The notes: generated by a model from the sequence alone, not told the origin. Positions 28,550 through 38,047 are shown, counted from the stretch's first letter. The stretch: 40,604 bases of DNA from an uncultured Candidatus Saccharibacteria bacterium (GCA_947427985.1 CANEKB010000001.1:1-40604); one strand, 5' to 3'. Program-made: numbers and translations.

Positions 28550-28897
28550 TTACTTTACTCCTCTCAGCGTTGCCGCTGCTTTAATTGTTATCTTGCCTTC
28601 TAGAAGCACTACGCGATCAGTTCCAGAAGTCATCACGAGATCATAAACGTATTTTCCTGGCTCAATTTCGATAGTGTCTTCTGGATGAATAAACATCGTC
28701 CAGATTCCGTCCGTTAACTCTGCTGGGCCTTGAATCTGCTTCGCGAGCACTGCCGCTTTGTCCATCAGATCGTTGTCATACTCTGGCTTAATCGTAAAGC
28801 GCAGCGTTTCCGCTTCTGTTAAGGTTACTGGATCCATTTCTAGGGAGATTGTTCTCGTCTCCCCTCGAATGAACTCAAGATTTTTCTTTATTGCCAT
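28550..28897 (-). CDS. Fibre-attachment / baseplate-upper-like structural protein
   Basis: A 115-residue beta-rich protein, start MAIKKNLEFIRGETRTISLEM, with LTEAETLRFTIKPEYDN, IWTMFIHPEDTIEIEPGKYVYDL and GKITIKAAATLR. This pattern ('RGDT..I.....D..G....W.F.IK.....G.Y.YDI....G...T...G.I.I') matches the N-terminal domain that begins many phage fibre and BppU-type proteins and docks fibres to the tail. It lies just before the collagen-like fibre gene, in agreement with an attachment role. Confidence 0.65.
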   Translation of the reverse strand: MAIKKNLEFIRGETRTISLEMDPVTLTEAETLRFTIKPEYDNDLMDKAAVLAKQIQGPAELTDGIWTMFIHPEDTIEIEPGKYVYDLVMTSGTDRVVLLEGKITIKAAATLRGVK

Positions 28898-28900
28898 CTT

Positions 28901-31900
28901 TTACCCTTTCTTTCTAGTTATCTTCGGATCAGAGCCAAGGTTGGTCTTGCTGATCTTGTTAACGTAATTACCAATCACATTGGACTTCCTATTTGCGGCT
29001 TTTAATGTTGGCTTCTTGGACGAGTTACCTTTATTGGCGTCGGTTGTACCAGAACCCTTGATAGCGTTGAGTAACGCTGTGAAGCCGGGCCCGGATTCCG
29101 GCGTCTTAAAGGTTTTCTCGGAACTGCTAGACGACTTCTTAGAAGATCTGCCGGAAGATCGGCTGGACGCGAAATTGTTAATGTTGCGATTACGAGTTTT
29201 GTAAGTTGTGGCGTTAATAACGCCGGCGTCGTACATCTCACGATTAAGCTTGTTAAGCTCATCTACAATCGCCTTCCGCTCGTCATTATTCTCGGCAAGG
29301 TTTAGTGCCGCTTGAATATCGGCTCTTGTTCCAGCCAAGCCATAAACTTCACGAACCGCCTTATCGTAGTCCTTCGAAACTTTCATCTTCCTCAGCTCTT
29401 TTTCTTTTCTGACAATCTCCGTGCTGGTTAGATTACCATTAGCAACGTCATTTCGGTATTTAGCCTCGGCCAAATCGTACTCAGCGGATTTCTCTTGGTA
29501 GGTATAGGTCTCCCACTCGTCAGATTTCATGCTCTGATACTTCTTCAGGACTGACTTATAGCTGTCATTGAGATCATCGTTGATGTCGATATTCTTGCCG
29601 CTCTTTTTCGTTGTGACAGAGCTAATATACTCGTTGATATCCATACCATTAGCGAGCAAATCCTTTTGCCTGTCAGAGAACTCTGTCTTAATCTCCCCCT
29701 CACGTCCTTGTTCGAGCTTGGCCTTGATGGAAGCAATTTTGGTCGTGTCGGTATCAACCGCATTAAGCACTTTCTGCTGTTCTTCGCTACTCAAAGCCTT
29801 AAATGCTTCGCTCTGTTTGAGATCATTTTTATAACCCTCAGCAAGCGTTTTACCAAGCTCATATTGACTAATAATCGACCCGCTCCCGAAACGACGATAC
29901 ATGCCGGTCTTAATCATCGCTTCTATGCCGCCACCATCTTTCGCGTTGTCCGGATTGTCAGTCAAAGTTTTAACGAGGTCTTGGAATAGTCCACCACCCC
30001 AGTTAGAGACGAAGTTGTCGATCACAGGCGCGTCGATGCCGGTGATTTTTGCCACCGTTCTTGCTAGACCGGTCGTATATTTCTTGCCTTTATCTTCCGG
30101 ATTTAGGTTACTATCATACTCGCTCACGATTTCGTTGCCGGTGTAAGTGTTTTTATTCATACCGACTTCAAGGAAAGGCTTAGCAAATGTCGGTGTCAGC
30201 TGGTTAAGCACCGGAGAGATTACGCCGTCTGCTGAATCCGCTGTAAAATCTGGTGATTCAATACCAGTGATCGTGGTAAAGATCTTGCCGGCCAAGCCAA
30301 TCAAATCTTCCGGCTTACCTTCAAAGTTATTAGCTGTTCCGAGAATCGGGTAGAGCATCTGCGGCATTGGAATCTTGATCACGCCGTCAATGCGGTTGGT
30401 ATCTGGATTATATTTCGCGTTCTTCGTGAAAATTACCAGATTTTGCTCCTTTTCCTGATCTCCTAGACGATCCCACAAATCTTTGTCCTGCTGCTCGCCA
30501 ATACCCTTCACGGCACAAGCCAGACCGTAAGTCGCGGCGAGAGCGATAGTAGTTCGCACTGGGCGTTCTTTTAACTGTGCCACCGTAATCCGGCCACCTT
30601 GTACGCCAGCATTTAAGAACGGGATCACCTTATTCAATACCTTTACCACAGAACCGCCACGAGAGAAGTTGAGAGTATTATTACGCGCGGCCTGCGATTT
30701 TGCCGTAACATCTCCGTTGGTACCAAAGTATTGTTGTGCGCGCGTGAAGTATTCCGTCTTGCCAATTACGTCGGCTAGCGTGTCAATTGGGTGTTTGAGC
30801 TTGTCTATGGCCGATTTCGAGAGCTGATTCGACTGCTGAAGCTCGGCAATTAAATCACCGGATTTCATGCCGTAGGTCATACGATATTCGCTGCCGATAA
30901 TGCCGTTACTTGACAATTCAGCTTTAAGTTCCGAAGCCTTTTTACCCCAGCCAAACGTTGCGAGAATCGCTTTCGGCGTGCCTTTGATATTGGCTGCGAC
31001 ATTACCAGTGATCAAAGTCTGGCCTTGATCGCGAATCAAGTTTGAAAGCGTAAACATTGGGTTAGCCGAAGTCGCACCGGTACGTAGTAGGCGTGTAGGC
31101 GCACCAAGAACCTTGACGAGTCCGTTGATACCTTCTGGAAGTACGCCATTGAGATTCTTCATCTCTTGCGCAACGAGTGCCGGGACCTCATAACTCACTT
31201 TCTTGCCATCCACCATAAAGCTCAGTGAATCGTTACCAGCTGCCGGTTTCTGACCTTCTGCTAGAACGTTTTCGCGAAAAGCTTCAGTCGATGCCAGCTT
31301 GGTGGCCACAGTATTCCGCTCACCTTCGTTAATCATCCGGATCGTATTTTTCATCATAGATTCGATATGATTATCAACGGTCAAATCGCTCCCCTTAATC
31401 TTCTGTACGACAGTCTGCTTACTGATAGTGGCCAGCTGTTTCGACTTCTGATTACCGGTATGCCCTTCGACTTCATCCATTACGCGATTGAACGGCACGT
31501 AGCTCTTATTCTCGCGGAGTAGCTGGTCTCTAAGATCCGCGGAGATTAGCCCTTTCTCTACCGAATAATCAAGCATCTTTTTGTTATACTCACGAACGAT
31601 TTTCTCTTGTTTCGCAAATCCGTTACCGACCGACTCAATAAGTTTCTTGTCTGCTTCGAGATTGCGGCCAGTTTTTATACCTTTCTCGTCTAGCTCAATG
31701 GCACGTTTGGCGATCAGATACTGCTGGAACGTATTGAGAGCTTTTGTGCTCATCTTGCCAATTTCGTTTAGGCCATTGTCTTCCATAAACTGCCGAGCTA
31801 TCATATCGCTGCTGCGTACGCGATCGACACCTTCGCGAAGTTCGGAGCGTAACTCTTTATTTTTCTTGCCCGGAAGGTATTTTTCGTAGGCCACTGAGTC

Positions 31901-34900
31901 ATCCACAAGATAATGTTTAAGTTTCGCAGTAGTTTCAGAGACTTTCTGCCTAATAGACGACTTGCTTTGTTTTTGCTGAGCTGCCACCTGTTGCTTAACA
32001 TAAGCATCTGTGTTAATCGGGGTATCTGAATTACTATTGACATCACCACTATTTTGTGATAAACTACTATCAACCAATCTCTCCGATCGGGATGATGCCC
32101 GTAGAGAGTCCGTGGCAGGATTCATCACCTGTTGAGGATTCGTCGGAGAGGCGGTTTTTTGTTTTGGAACCTCTTGCTTATACATCGTGTCCATTGCCAG
32201 CTGTCTTCGCCCGTTTCGGACTTCTTCGAGATAAACAATCCTGTTGTCATACTGTTTTGTATAGCGGATTACGTCGAGGCCGTGTTTATTTTTGCCAGCA
32301 TACTCAACTAGGTCCGGATTCTTAATAATGTCACGTGCGTTTTTAACGTCTGACATAGTTATTGACAGCTCACCAGCCTCACCATGACGATTCAACACGT
32401 GCCGTACGGCCGAATCGCTCATAATATGATTATAGCCACTCGTATCTATGCCAGTTGCGTCTTTCACAATCTTCTTCACACGGTCGCTTACGCTGCGCAA
32501 TAGCGTGACAAACTTACCGGACTTAGTAGTAGGATCCATAAGCTGGTCAATGGACGATACCTCGCCCTTTGGGGTCTGCGCATCGCGTTGCCGTTGTAAC
32601 TCGGTTCTACTCATCATATCTTTATATTCGGACGAACTCACATAATCTCTCGCCGCGATTAACGTGTCAATATCGTCGCTTCCGGCATTGTACAGACCGA
32701 TTTCCGGATTAAGCTCTCTGAATGTTTCATAGTATTTACTCTTGCCTCCGTTGACGAGGACATCTTCAAGAGCTTCGTTGAATAACTTCCGGCTTGGTTT
32801 CCGGCCATATTCTTCGTATAGCTGCCGGTACAACGCCCCATTGTTGGAAATAGTCTGCCGCGTAACGTCGGCACGGCTGCCGTCGCTGTTGTAGTTATCG
32901 ACGCCCCTTAAGAAGGTCTCCACGCCGCCGTTACTGTCTTGGAAAGCATCCCAAAGCCTGTCGGACTGAAACTTCAAGTATTCTTCATACGGCAGCTTGC
33001 CATCCGTCAAATCATTTAGCCTTTGGGTAGCTTCGGCCTCATTGAACGTCTGCTTTGGCTTTGCGGCCACTTCTGGGCCGTCGGACTTACCCCATATCTC
33101 ATCAAGGAGATCAATAGAAATCTCCGAGCCAAGCTCTTGCGATACGCGAGTTTTAACTTCATCTGGCGTGATACGATTAACTTTCACTTCTTCCGAAGCT
33201 GGACTGCTATCGGTAACGTTAATCTTCTGTGCCTGCGCCTGTTCGACTATGATGTCGGAGGTAACTTTTGCCACGGTTGTCTCAATACGCTCCGCAGTTG
33301 CGACATCAACTGTTCCGTTATTTACCTTTTCGGTAAGTTTTTCATGGAGACCGTTGAATTTGTTTTGGATACTCTCGATAGTGTTCTTGTAGAGATTGCT
33401 CACTCGTTGAGACAAACTTGCGCCGTCCTGTCGATTATTCAAATTAGTCCGGACGTTGGTAGCAACGGCGCTCCCAAGATCGCCAACACCCTTGAAAATA
33501 CCACCACCAATAGCGCCAAGGGCTGCCGACTGGGTGACTTCACTCAATAATTGGCCGAAAGCATCGCCGTCGAACTCGCCGTCCTTCGTTACCAGCTTCC
33601 CACCATCACCAAAGAAATCAAACACCTGCTGTACGCCTTCTTCCGCGCCTTCTTCGAGCATTGCTTTAAGATATGACTTCAACACGCTCTTTGTCGTCTG
33701 TTTTGCGGCCTGTTGAGCAGCTTCGCTGGCTCCACGCCTAAATAGCGACCTACCAACGGAATTAAGCATATCTCCAGAGCCACCGAAGAATACGCCGGCC
33801 ATATCTATCACGCCAGAAGCCCCACGGCCGAACCTCTCAAGACCATCAAGCTCGCGATGCTCACCGGTCTCCGAATCAATACCTTTACCGGTGATAGCTT
33901 CCGTTAAGTTCGTCGCGCCCACAACTGGAGCCGTTGCCATACCTGGTAGTAAGTTGGCTAGAAATCTGCCTGCGTCGCTTACGTCTGTTTTATGTGCATC
34001 GTCAGACCCCAGAAGCGCACTGCCTACATCCATTTTACGAATCGCGTTCGCTGTCCCATAGATCTGCTTACCAATCACATCGAACGGATTACCGGTCGCT
34101 TTATTCTTCTTCGGATCCCAGTCGAAGCCGGTATAATACTCTGAATCGTAGGATGCGCCCAAGGCACGCGATTTTGCGTGTTCCATATCACTATAAATCT
34201 TAGAGATCTGTGAGTTTTCCTCGGTAACAGTCTTGGCTAGGTCTGCCGCCCTCTGGTCAATCACGTTACCATTATCGTCGTACGCCTTTATTAACAGGTC
34301 GTTTGCGTATCGGTTGCGTGCATTCTGTTCTGCGGCGCGTGAAGCGGAGCCATTATCGATCAGCCTTTCAAAGAAACCTTGCCTTGACTGCTCCTTTTTG
34401 AACTCCTCGTCATAGTACCGCTTCCAGCCTTCTTGCTCTGAATACTGCTTCTGCTGCTCGATCTTCTTAAGCGCAGCGTCTGTCCTACGCTGCTGTAACA
34501 TTTCAGAAAGTGGATCGCGTAGTGTATTTGTCGCGCTAATCCGATTATTGCGTTGTGGCAGAGAGGCCTGGGTGGTTTTCAAAGGAGCCAATGGCGCAGG
34601 ACGGGATTGTAGAATCTGCCGTGCTTTCCGCACTGGATCTTCGTTATTTTGTGCTATATTGGTCTGGATCTTCGGTGCCGTGATTCGAGCTGAATTGACT
34701 CCGGCGGCTGGAATAGGGTTAGCCTGCGGTTTAATCGGCGCCGGTTGTCTTTGTTGAAGAATCGCCAACGCTCGGCTCATGACTGAGTTGCCTGCCTGCA
34801 CAGGCGCGTTCGTTGTTGTATTTGTAGTGCGTTGTGGGATCGCGGAGATCGCCGTCTTAGCCGCGGCCTGCATCGTAGGGCCTACTGCTGGCTTCGTCAC

Positions 34901-34987
34901 CGTAGTAAACGGAGACTGAAGCAGTTCTAGCGCGGACTTCTTCTTTTGGCTACCGAGATTAAATGAAAATGGGAGCAAAGTCGCCAT
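28901..34987 (-). CDS. Giant polyvalent internal virion (ejection) protein with PBECR- and LPD38-like domains
   Basis: A 2028-residue protein. Residues 1-180: Pro/Gln-rich, disordered. About 180-600: helical, with a Gly/Ala-rich membrane-active-looking stretch (GRFLANLLPGMATAPVVGATN). About 835-940: SDSAVRHVLNRHG ... DIIKNPDLVEYAGKN ... YLEEVRNGRRQLAMDTMYK, the form of a phage Barnase-EndoU-ColicinE5/D-RelE-like (PBECR) nuclease. About 1290-1560: LPD38-like region with FTRAQQYFGTNG and VVKVLNKVIPFLNAGVQGG. The rest is coiled coil and a Ser/Lys-rich end. Such giant proteins are packed in the head of podoviruses and injected ahead of the DNA. The nuclease would enter the new host with the genome. 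Confidence 0.75.
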   Translation of the reverse strand: MATLLPFSFNLGSQKKKSALELLQSPFTTVTKPAVGPTMQAAAKTAISAIPQRTTNTTTNAPVQAGNSVMSRALAILQQRQPAPIKPQANPIPAAGVNSARITAPKIQTNIAQNNEDPVRKARQILQSRPAPLAPLKTTQASLPQRNNRISATNTLRDPLSEMLQQRRTDAALKKIEQQKQYSEQEGWKRYYDEEFKKEQSRQGFFERLIDNGSASRAAEQNARNRYANDLLIKAYDDNGNVIDQRAADLAKTVTEENSQISKIYSDMEHAKSRALGASYDSEYYTGFDWDPKKNKATGNPFDVIGKQIYGTANAIRKMDVGSALLGSDDAHKTDVSDAGRFLANLLPGMATAPVVGATNLTEAITGKGIDSETGEHRELDGLERFGRGASGVIDMAGVFFGGSGDMLNSVGRSLFRRGASEAAQQAAKQTTKSVLKSYLKAMLEEGAEEGVQQVFDFFGDGGKLVTKDGEFDGDAFGQLLSEVTQSAALGAIGGGIFKGVGDLGSAVATNVRTNLNNRQDGASLSQRVSNLYKNTIESIQNKFNGLHEKLTEKVNNGTVDVATAERIETTVAKVTSDIIVEQAQAQKINVTDSSPASEEVKVNRITPDEVKTRVSQELGSEISIDLLDEIWGKSDGPEVAAKPKQTFNEAEATQRLNDLTDGKLPYEEYLKFQSDRLWDAFQDSNGGVETFLRGVDNYNSDGSRADVTRQTISNNGALYRQLYEEYGRKPSRKLFNEALEDVLVNGGKSKYYETFRELNPEIGLYNAGSDDIDTLIAARDYVSSSEYKDMMSRTELQRQRDAQTPKGEVSSIDQLMDPTTKSGKFVTLLRSVSDRVKKIVKDATGIDTSGYNHIMSDSAVRHVLNRHGEAGELSITMSDVKNARDIIKNPDLVEYAGKNKHGLDVIRYTKQYDNRIVYLEEVRNGRRQLAMDTMYKQEVPKQKTASPTNPQQVMNPATDSLRASSRSERLVDSSLSQNSGDVNSNSDTPINTDAYVKQQVAAQQKQSKSSIRQKVSETTAKLKHYLVDDSVAYEKYLPGKKNKELRSELREGVDRVRSSDMIARQFMEDNGLNEIGKMSTKALNTFQQYLIAKRAIELDEKGIKTGRNLEADKKLIESVGNGFAKQEKIVREYNKKMLDYSVEKGLISADLRDQLLRENKSYVPFNRVMDEVEGHTGNQKSKQLATISKQTVVQKIKGSDLTVDNHIESMMKNTIRMINEGERNTVATKLASTEAFRENVLAEGQKPAAGNDSLSFMVDGKKVSYEVPALVAQEMKNLNGVLPEGINGLVKVLGAPTRLLRTGATSANPMFTLSNLIRDQGQTLITGNVAANIKGTPKAILATFGWGKKASELKAELSSNGIIGSEYRMTYGMKSGDLIAELQQSNQLSKSAIDKLKHPIDTLADVIGKTEYFTRAQQYFGTNGDVTAKSQAARNNTLNFSRGGSVVKVLNKVIPFLNAGVQGGRITVAQLKERPVRTTIALAATYGLACAVKGIGEQQDKDLWDRLGDQEKEQNLVIFTKNAKYNPDTNRIDGVIKIPMPQMLYPILGTANNFEGKPEDLIGLAGKIFTTITGIESPDFTADSADGVISPVLNQLTPTFAKPFLEVGMNKNTYTGNEIVSEYDSNLNPEDKGKKYTTGLARTVAKITGIDAPVIDNFVSNWGGGLFQDLVKTLTDNPDNAKDGGGIEAMIKTGMYRRFGSGSIISQYELGKTLAEGYKNDLKQSEAFKALSSEEQQKVLNAVDTDTTKIASIKAKLEQGREGEIKTEFSDRQKDLLANGMDINEYISSVTTKKSGKNIDINDDLNDSYKSVLKKYQSMKSDEWETYTYQEKSAEYDLAEAKYRNDVANGNLTSTEIVRKEKELRKMKVSKDYDKAVREVYGLAGTRADIQAALNLAENNDERKAIVDELNKLNREMYDAGVINATTYKTRNRNINNFASSRSSGRSSKKSSSSSEKTFKTPESGPGFTALLNAIKGSGTTDANKGNSSKKPTLKAANRKSNVIGNYVNKISKTNLGSDPKITRKKG

Positions 34988-34997
34988 CGTTCACCTC

Positions 34998-36176
34998 CTA
35001 TTCTCCTTCTCGCTTTTTAAGCCCCATCAAGAGCTGGAGAGCAGGGACTTGCTGACTAGATCCTGCCATATCAACATCTTGTACTTTGGCATTAAGTTCT
35101 GGCTGGCCGGCACTCTCAAAATATGAGGATACCGAAGGTGCTTTGTAGGTTGCCGAGACGCCAGTATAAGACGGCGCCACGAACTTACTCAGCTCATTAG
35201 CACGATTATTGAGACTGTTAATAAGATTCGTGATCTCTGCTTGTTTACCGCCATCGCTGACACCATACTGACCGCGATTAGCATAAGCAGCCGCTTTTTG
35301 CGCCAGAAGGTTCATGCGCTGTTGTAGTACGTTTTGTTCATTACTGCGTACTTGGCCGGCTCTCCAGTCGGCAAGTTTCTTTAGATCATTGTCGTAATCA
35401 GTCTGATAAATAGCCCAGTCGCTATCTATATTCTGCTGGTTCTGTCCGAAGTTTTGGTTAACGCCGGCAAGCTGCTGATTCGCCTGCGCGGTTACAGCGC
35501 CCGGAGCCACGTATAGAGCATCCGAACTACCGCCAGCTCCCATCGCACCGAGAAGCCTTTGTAGACCTCTAAGACCGCGTGCCGCCGTATCGGTAACTTG
35601 GTTGCGCTCGGTTTGTAGGTTCTGCTTATTCTGCGTTGTGGCGCGGTTATAATTAGATTTCTGCGTGTTGTAGCTGGATCGAGCCTCATTGAGCTGCTGA
35701 TTATAGCTGCTCTCGGTCGCTTTATTCAACTCGCCCAAAAGCCCATCTAGGTTCTTGAGCTGATTGTCATATTGGTTAATTGCTTGATCATAATAGTTGA
35801 TCTGCGAATTTCTATAGATGCGATCTCGCTCTTCTGCCTCAAGCTGCTCTTTAGTCTTTACCGGAGTAGTACTATAACTCGCATATGACTGATAGTTGGC
35901 ATTAGCAGCCGCGTTCTGAGGTTCTTGCCGTCCGGCCAGCCATCTTTTGTAATACTGATCCGCCAATCCTTGCGCCGTTACAACTGGACCCCTGCCGGGA
36001 CCCGGCCCATAAAATTTGTTGTACATTTCGGTATAGGCTCCGCCTTCACCTACACGGCCGTCATTGCCGACCATATTCAAAAGATGCTTCGCGCCGGTGT
36101 CGTTGCCCATACCAGCCAACCAACCACGGAAATCGTCGTTGCCTTGATAGGTCTGGCCATATTTGTTCGTTGCCAT
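34998..36176 (-). CDS. Internal virion protein, Gln/Asn-rich coiled coil
   Basis: A 392-residue protein, the first gene of the leftward late operon. It has a short N-terminal domain (DDFRGWLAGMGNDTGAKHLL), a Gly/Pro stretch, then long coiled coils rich in Gln, Asn and Tyr (about 115-300, QINYYDQAINQYDNQLKNLD), and a small Gly/Ala segment (RLLGAMGAGGSSDALYV). Such proteins form part of the ejected core of podoviruses together with the giant protein that follows 10 nt later. No enzymatic motif is visible. It is preceded by a 160-nt leader with its own promoter. Confidence 0.65.
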   Translation of the reverse strand: MATNKYGQTYQGNDDFRGWLAGMGNDTGAKHLLNMVGNDGRVGEGGAYTEMYNKFYGPGPGRGPVVTAQGLADQYYKRWLAGRQEPQNAAANANYQSYASYSTTPVKTKEQLEAEERDRIYRNSQINYYDQAINQYDNQLKNLDGLLGELNKATESSYNQQLNEARSSYNTQKSNYNRATTQNKQNLQTERNQVTDTAARGLRGLQRLLGAMGAGGSSDALYVAPGAVTAQANQQLAGVNQNFGQNQQNIDSDWAIYQTDYDNDLKKLADWRAGQVRSNEQNVLQQRMNLLAQKAAAYANRGQYGVSDGGKQAEITNLINSLNNRANELSKFVAPSYTGVSATYKAPSVSSYFESAGQPELNAKVQDVDMAGSSQQVPALQLLMGLKKREGE

Positions 36177-36350
36177 AAAGAAAACCCTTTCGTAAGAAAT
36201 ACTAGACGTATTCTTGACGATCTCGGGTTTCTTTCTCCAATAATCTCAAGTTTGACCTACGGAGCCTTTCGCGGAGTTGGTCTCCTCCGTCTCGCTTGTC
36301 GCTTGATCTTGCGGCTAAACGAGGCCGTTCAGTAATCCTATTATACCATA
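36177..36350 (-). promoter_or_regulatory. Late promoter and long structured leader
   Basis: Minus-strand TATGGTATAAT (TATAAT at 36345-36340) should start transcription near 36333 and gives a leader of about 157 nt before the ATG at 36176. Leader stems include ACGGAG/CTCCGT and an end-to-end pairing of AGAAACCC with GGGTTTTCT (one bulge) near the start codon. Antitermination or translation control is possible. Confidence 0.6.
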
Positions 36351-36417
36351 AAAAACTTATGTTTTTGCCAATTTATTTCGTTGTAAAATCGTTGTATCTG
36401 GTCTAGCGAGACTTGTA

Positions 36418-36446
36418 TTGACAAAACGCCCAAGGTTTGCTATACT
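36418..36446 (+). promoter_or_regulatory. Consensus promoter with operator-like spacer
   Basis: TTGACA (36418-36423), 17-bp spacer, TATACT (36441-36446). The spacer holds CAAAACGCCCAAGGTTTG, an imperfect CAAACC-N6-GGTTTG element. It faces rightward toward the small gene at 36661 and the integrase. The similar promoter at 38096-38124 shares most of its bases. Confidence 0.8.
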
Positions 36447-36460
36447 AGTATCAGTTATTC

Positions 36461-36495
36461 AAGATAGCTGTGTCGATTAGTAAAAATAACCCCAA
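36461..36495 (+). repeat. Right copy of the prophage-end inverted repeat
   Basis: AAGATAGCTGTGTCGATTAG (36461-36480) plus AATAACCCCAA (36485-36495), inverted relative to 4494-4530. It lies a few bases after the predicted start of the transcript from 36418. CCCCAA...TTGGGG just beyond can form a hairpin followed by ATTTT, possibly an attenuator. Confidence 0.75.
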
Positions 36496-36558
36496 CGCGT
36501 AAGCTTGGGGATTTTACATTTCCAAAAAGCTGTCGCTTAATTTAGGTACGAGCATGCG

Positions 36559-36577
36559 CAAACCGCGCTCTGGTTTG
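36559..36577 (+). promoter_or_regulatory. Operator-like CAAACC-N7-GGTTTG element
   Basis: A perfect 6-bp inverted repeat with the same half-sites as the elements inside the promoters at 36418 and 38096. Flanking GAGCA/TGCTC extends it to a longer hairpin. It lies between the promoter and the gene at 36661. Confidence 0.55.
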
Positions 36578-36660
36578 TTATTGCTCAAGATATATTAGAT
36601 TAAACGTATCTGGAGCTCAGAGAGCGGGAGTTTTTGATACCATTACAATGGAGGTAATTT

Positions 36661-36981
36661 ATGGAGAGGATCGGTAACGTTAACGTTAAAGACTATCTGA
36701 GTAGGAAAAACATTAACGTTAAAGCTAACGTTACAAAGCACGACGACAAAGCTGAGGCTGAGAGGCGATGGCAAGCATTACAGCATGCTAGGCATTTACA
36801 GCAGAAATTCGGACCAGTAGCAGACGGCAGTTTAGGTTTCTTGCGTAAGTGCTTTAACAGGATGAGCGAGGACAGAGTTTGGCAACTCTACGAGAGTGCG
36901 ATGCGCCCAAACGCTGGCATCAAAAACCCTTTCGCGTGGTTCATTGGCGCAGCCAAAAAGCAACCAGAAATGAGCGACTAG
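36661..36981 (+). CDS. Small basic protein at the integrase promoter, possible regulator
   Basis: A 106-residue basic protein. The start MERIGNVNVKDYLSRKNINVKANVTKHD encodes a repeated N-V/I-N-V-K motif because the DNA carries four TAACGTTA palindromes. The middle is helical (AEAERRWQALQHARHLQQKFG), followed by RMSEDRVWQLYESAMRP and NPFAWFIGAAKK, reminiscent of the end of some phage or plasmid replication-associated proteins. GGAGG lies 5 nt before the ATG. It is read from the same promoter as the integrase. Repressor, excisionase or replication roles are all possible; none is shown. Confidence 0.6.
   Translation: MERIGNVNVKDYLSRKNINVKANVTKHDDKAEAERRWQALQHARHLQQKFGPVADGSLGFLRKCFNRMSEDRVWQLYESAMRPNAGIKNPFAWFIGAAKKQPEMSD
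36675..36733 (+). repeat. Four TAACGTTA palindromes (iteron-like)
   Basis: Exact copies at 36675-36682, 36681-36688, 36714-36721 and 36726-36733, inside the first 25 codons of the small gene. The cluster looks like a protein-binding array laid over coding sequence. Confidence 0.7.
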
Positions 36982-37071
36982 GCGCATTTTTCTCACGACG
37001 TGCGCCTACCGGCTCACCACGACATCCTCTCCGACCATTATTAAACTTAATGGGTGGGGAGGAGTTATTTT

Positions 37072-38034
37072 ATGGCGACTACTTATGGCCTTGAAAAAGT
37101 TACCAGCCCTAAAAACCCAATATATCAACAATTATTTGTGTTCTACGAGTATTGCGAGCAGGTTCTCGCATATACCGGCAACACGATGGCCAGAAAGACG
37201 CATAGCGTCAATGATTTCGTTAGGTTTACCGGCCTCACACGCCTTGAGGACGTAACGAATCAACAGGTATATGACTGGGTAAAATGGCACAAGGAGCGCG
37301 GCAACACCGCCAGATCCGTGAATAATTATCTTCATCAGCTAAAAGCGATGCTGAAATGGCAGAGGGATGAAAATATCAAGATGCCGGGACTTAAAATCTC
37401 GCGTATATCGTTCCAAAAAGAAGCACCGGCGCGTAAAAACTGGTTTTCTCGTCGCCAAATCAAACTTGCGTTGCTCTACGCCGAGCCGCGCGAGTGGCTG
37501 CTTATATCTCTAGCGTTCGACTGCGGCCTGCGTATCGAGGAGCTTATGAATCTCAAACTCTCCGACATCAGCGGAAGGAAGATCAAAATCATAGGTAAAG
37601 GCAACCGGCTTCGCTGGGGGATGATGAGCCGGAAAACAAAACGTCGTCTCAAAAAATGGATTAGGAAAGAGCGAATCACCGATTATTTATGGCGTGGCAG
37701 AAATAACGTCGGCCATCTCGGTCAAGAAAAAGCGAGAATCCTGATGGAAGAAGTTTTCGCTAAAGCTGGCTTTGATAACTTCCGCCCGCACGATTTACGC
37801 CACTCTTTCGCGACTGAATTGAAGCTGCTAGGCCTTCCGACGCGAAAGATCCAACTGGCGTTAGGTCACACGAGCGAAGCTATCACAGAACATTACCTTA
37901 GCGATCTCGACGGCGTAACAATCGAAAACATCCGTAGAGAAGTCAGCACTAGACTCGTTATGCTGCGAATCAGAGCGTTCTTCGCGAACCTGTTTTATAT
38001 TCTACCACGAATCACATTGAAGCCCTCAAATTAG
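37072..38034 (+). CDS. int: Tyrosine recombinase (prophage integrase)
   Basis: A 320-residue XerC/D-like recombinase. The N-terminal SAM-like core-binding domain covers about 20-105 (YCEQVLAYTGNTMARKTHSV...). Catalytic residues: R154 (CGLRIEE), K176 (IIGKGNR), H240 and R243 (RPHDLRHSF), H266 (LGHTS) and nucleophile Y275 (TEHYLS). I start at 37072, which has GGGGAGGAG 7 nt upstream; the in-frame GTG at 37054 is inside that site. It should insert and excise the prophage. Its position at the right end fits an adjacent att site in 38035-38243. A Xer-like host recombinase role is less likely because of the phage context. Confidence 0.88.
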   Translation: MATTYGLEKVTSPKNPIYQQLFVFYEYCEQVLAYTGNTMARKTHSVNDFVRFTGLTRLEDVTNQQVYDWVKWHKERGNTARSVNNYLHQLKAMLKWQRDENIKMPGLKISRISFQKEAPARKNWFSRRQIKLALLYAEPREWLLISLAFDCGLRIEELMNLKLSDISGRKIKIIGKGNRLRWGMMSRKTKRRLKKWIRKERITDYLWRGRNNVGHLGQEKARILMEEVFAKAGFDNFRPHDLRHSFATELKLLGLPTRKIQLALGHTSEAITEHYLSDLDGVTIENIRREVSTRLVMLRIRAFFANLFYILPRITLKPSN

Positions 38035-38047
38035 GGGTAAAATAAGC

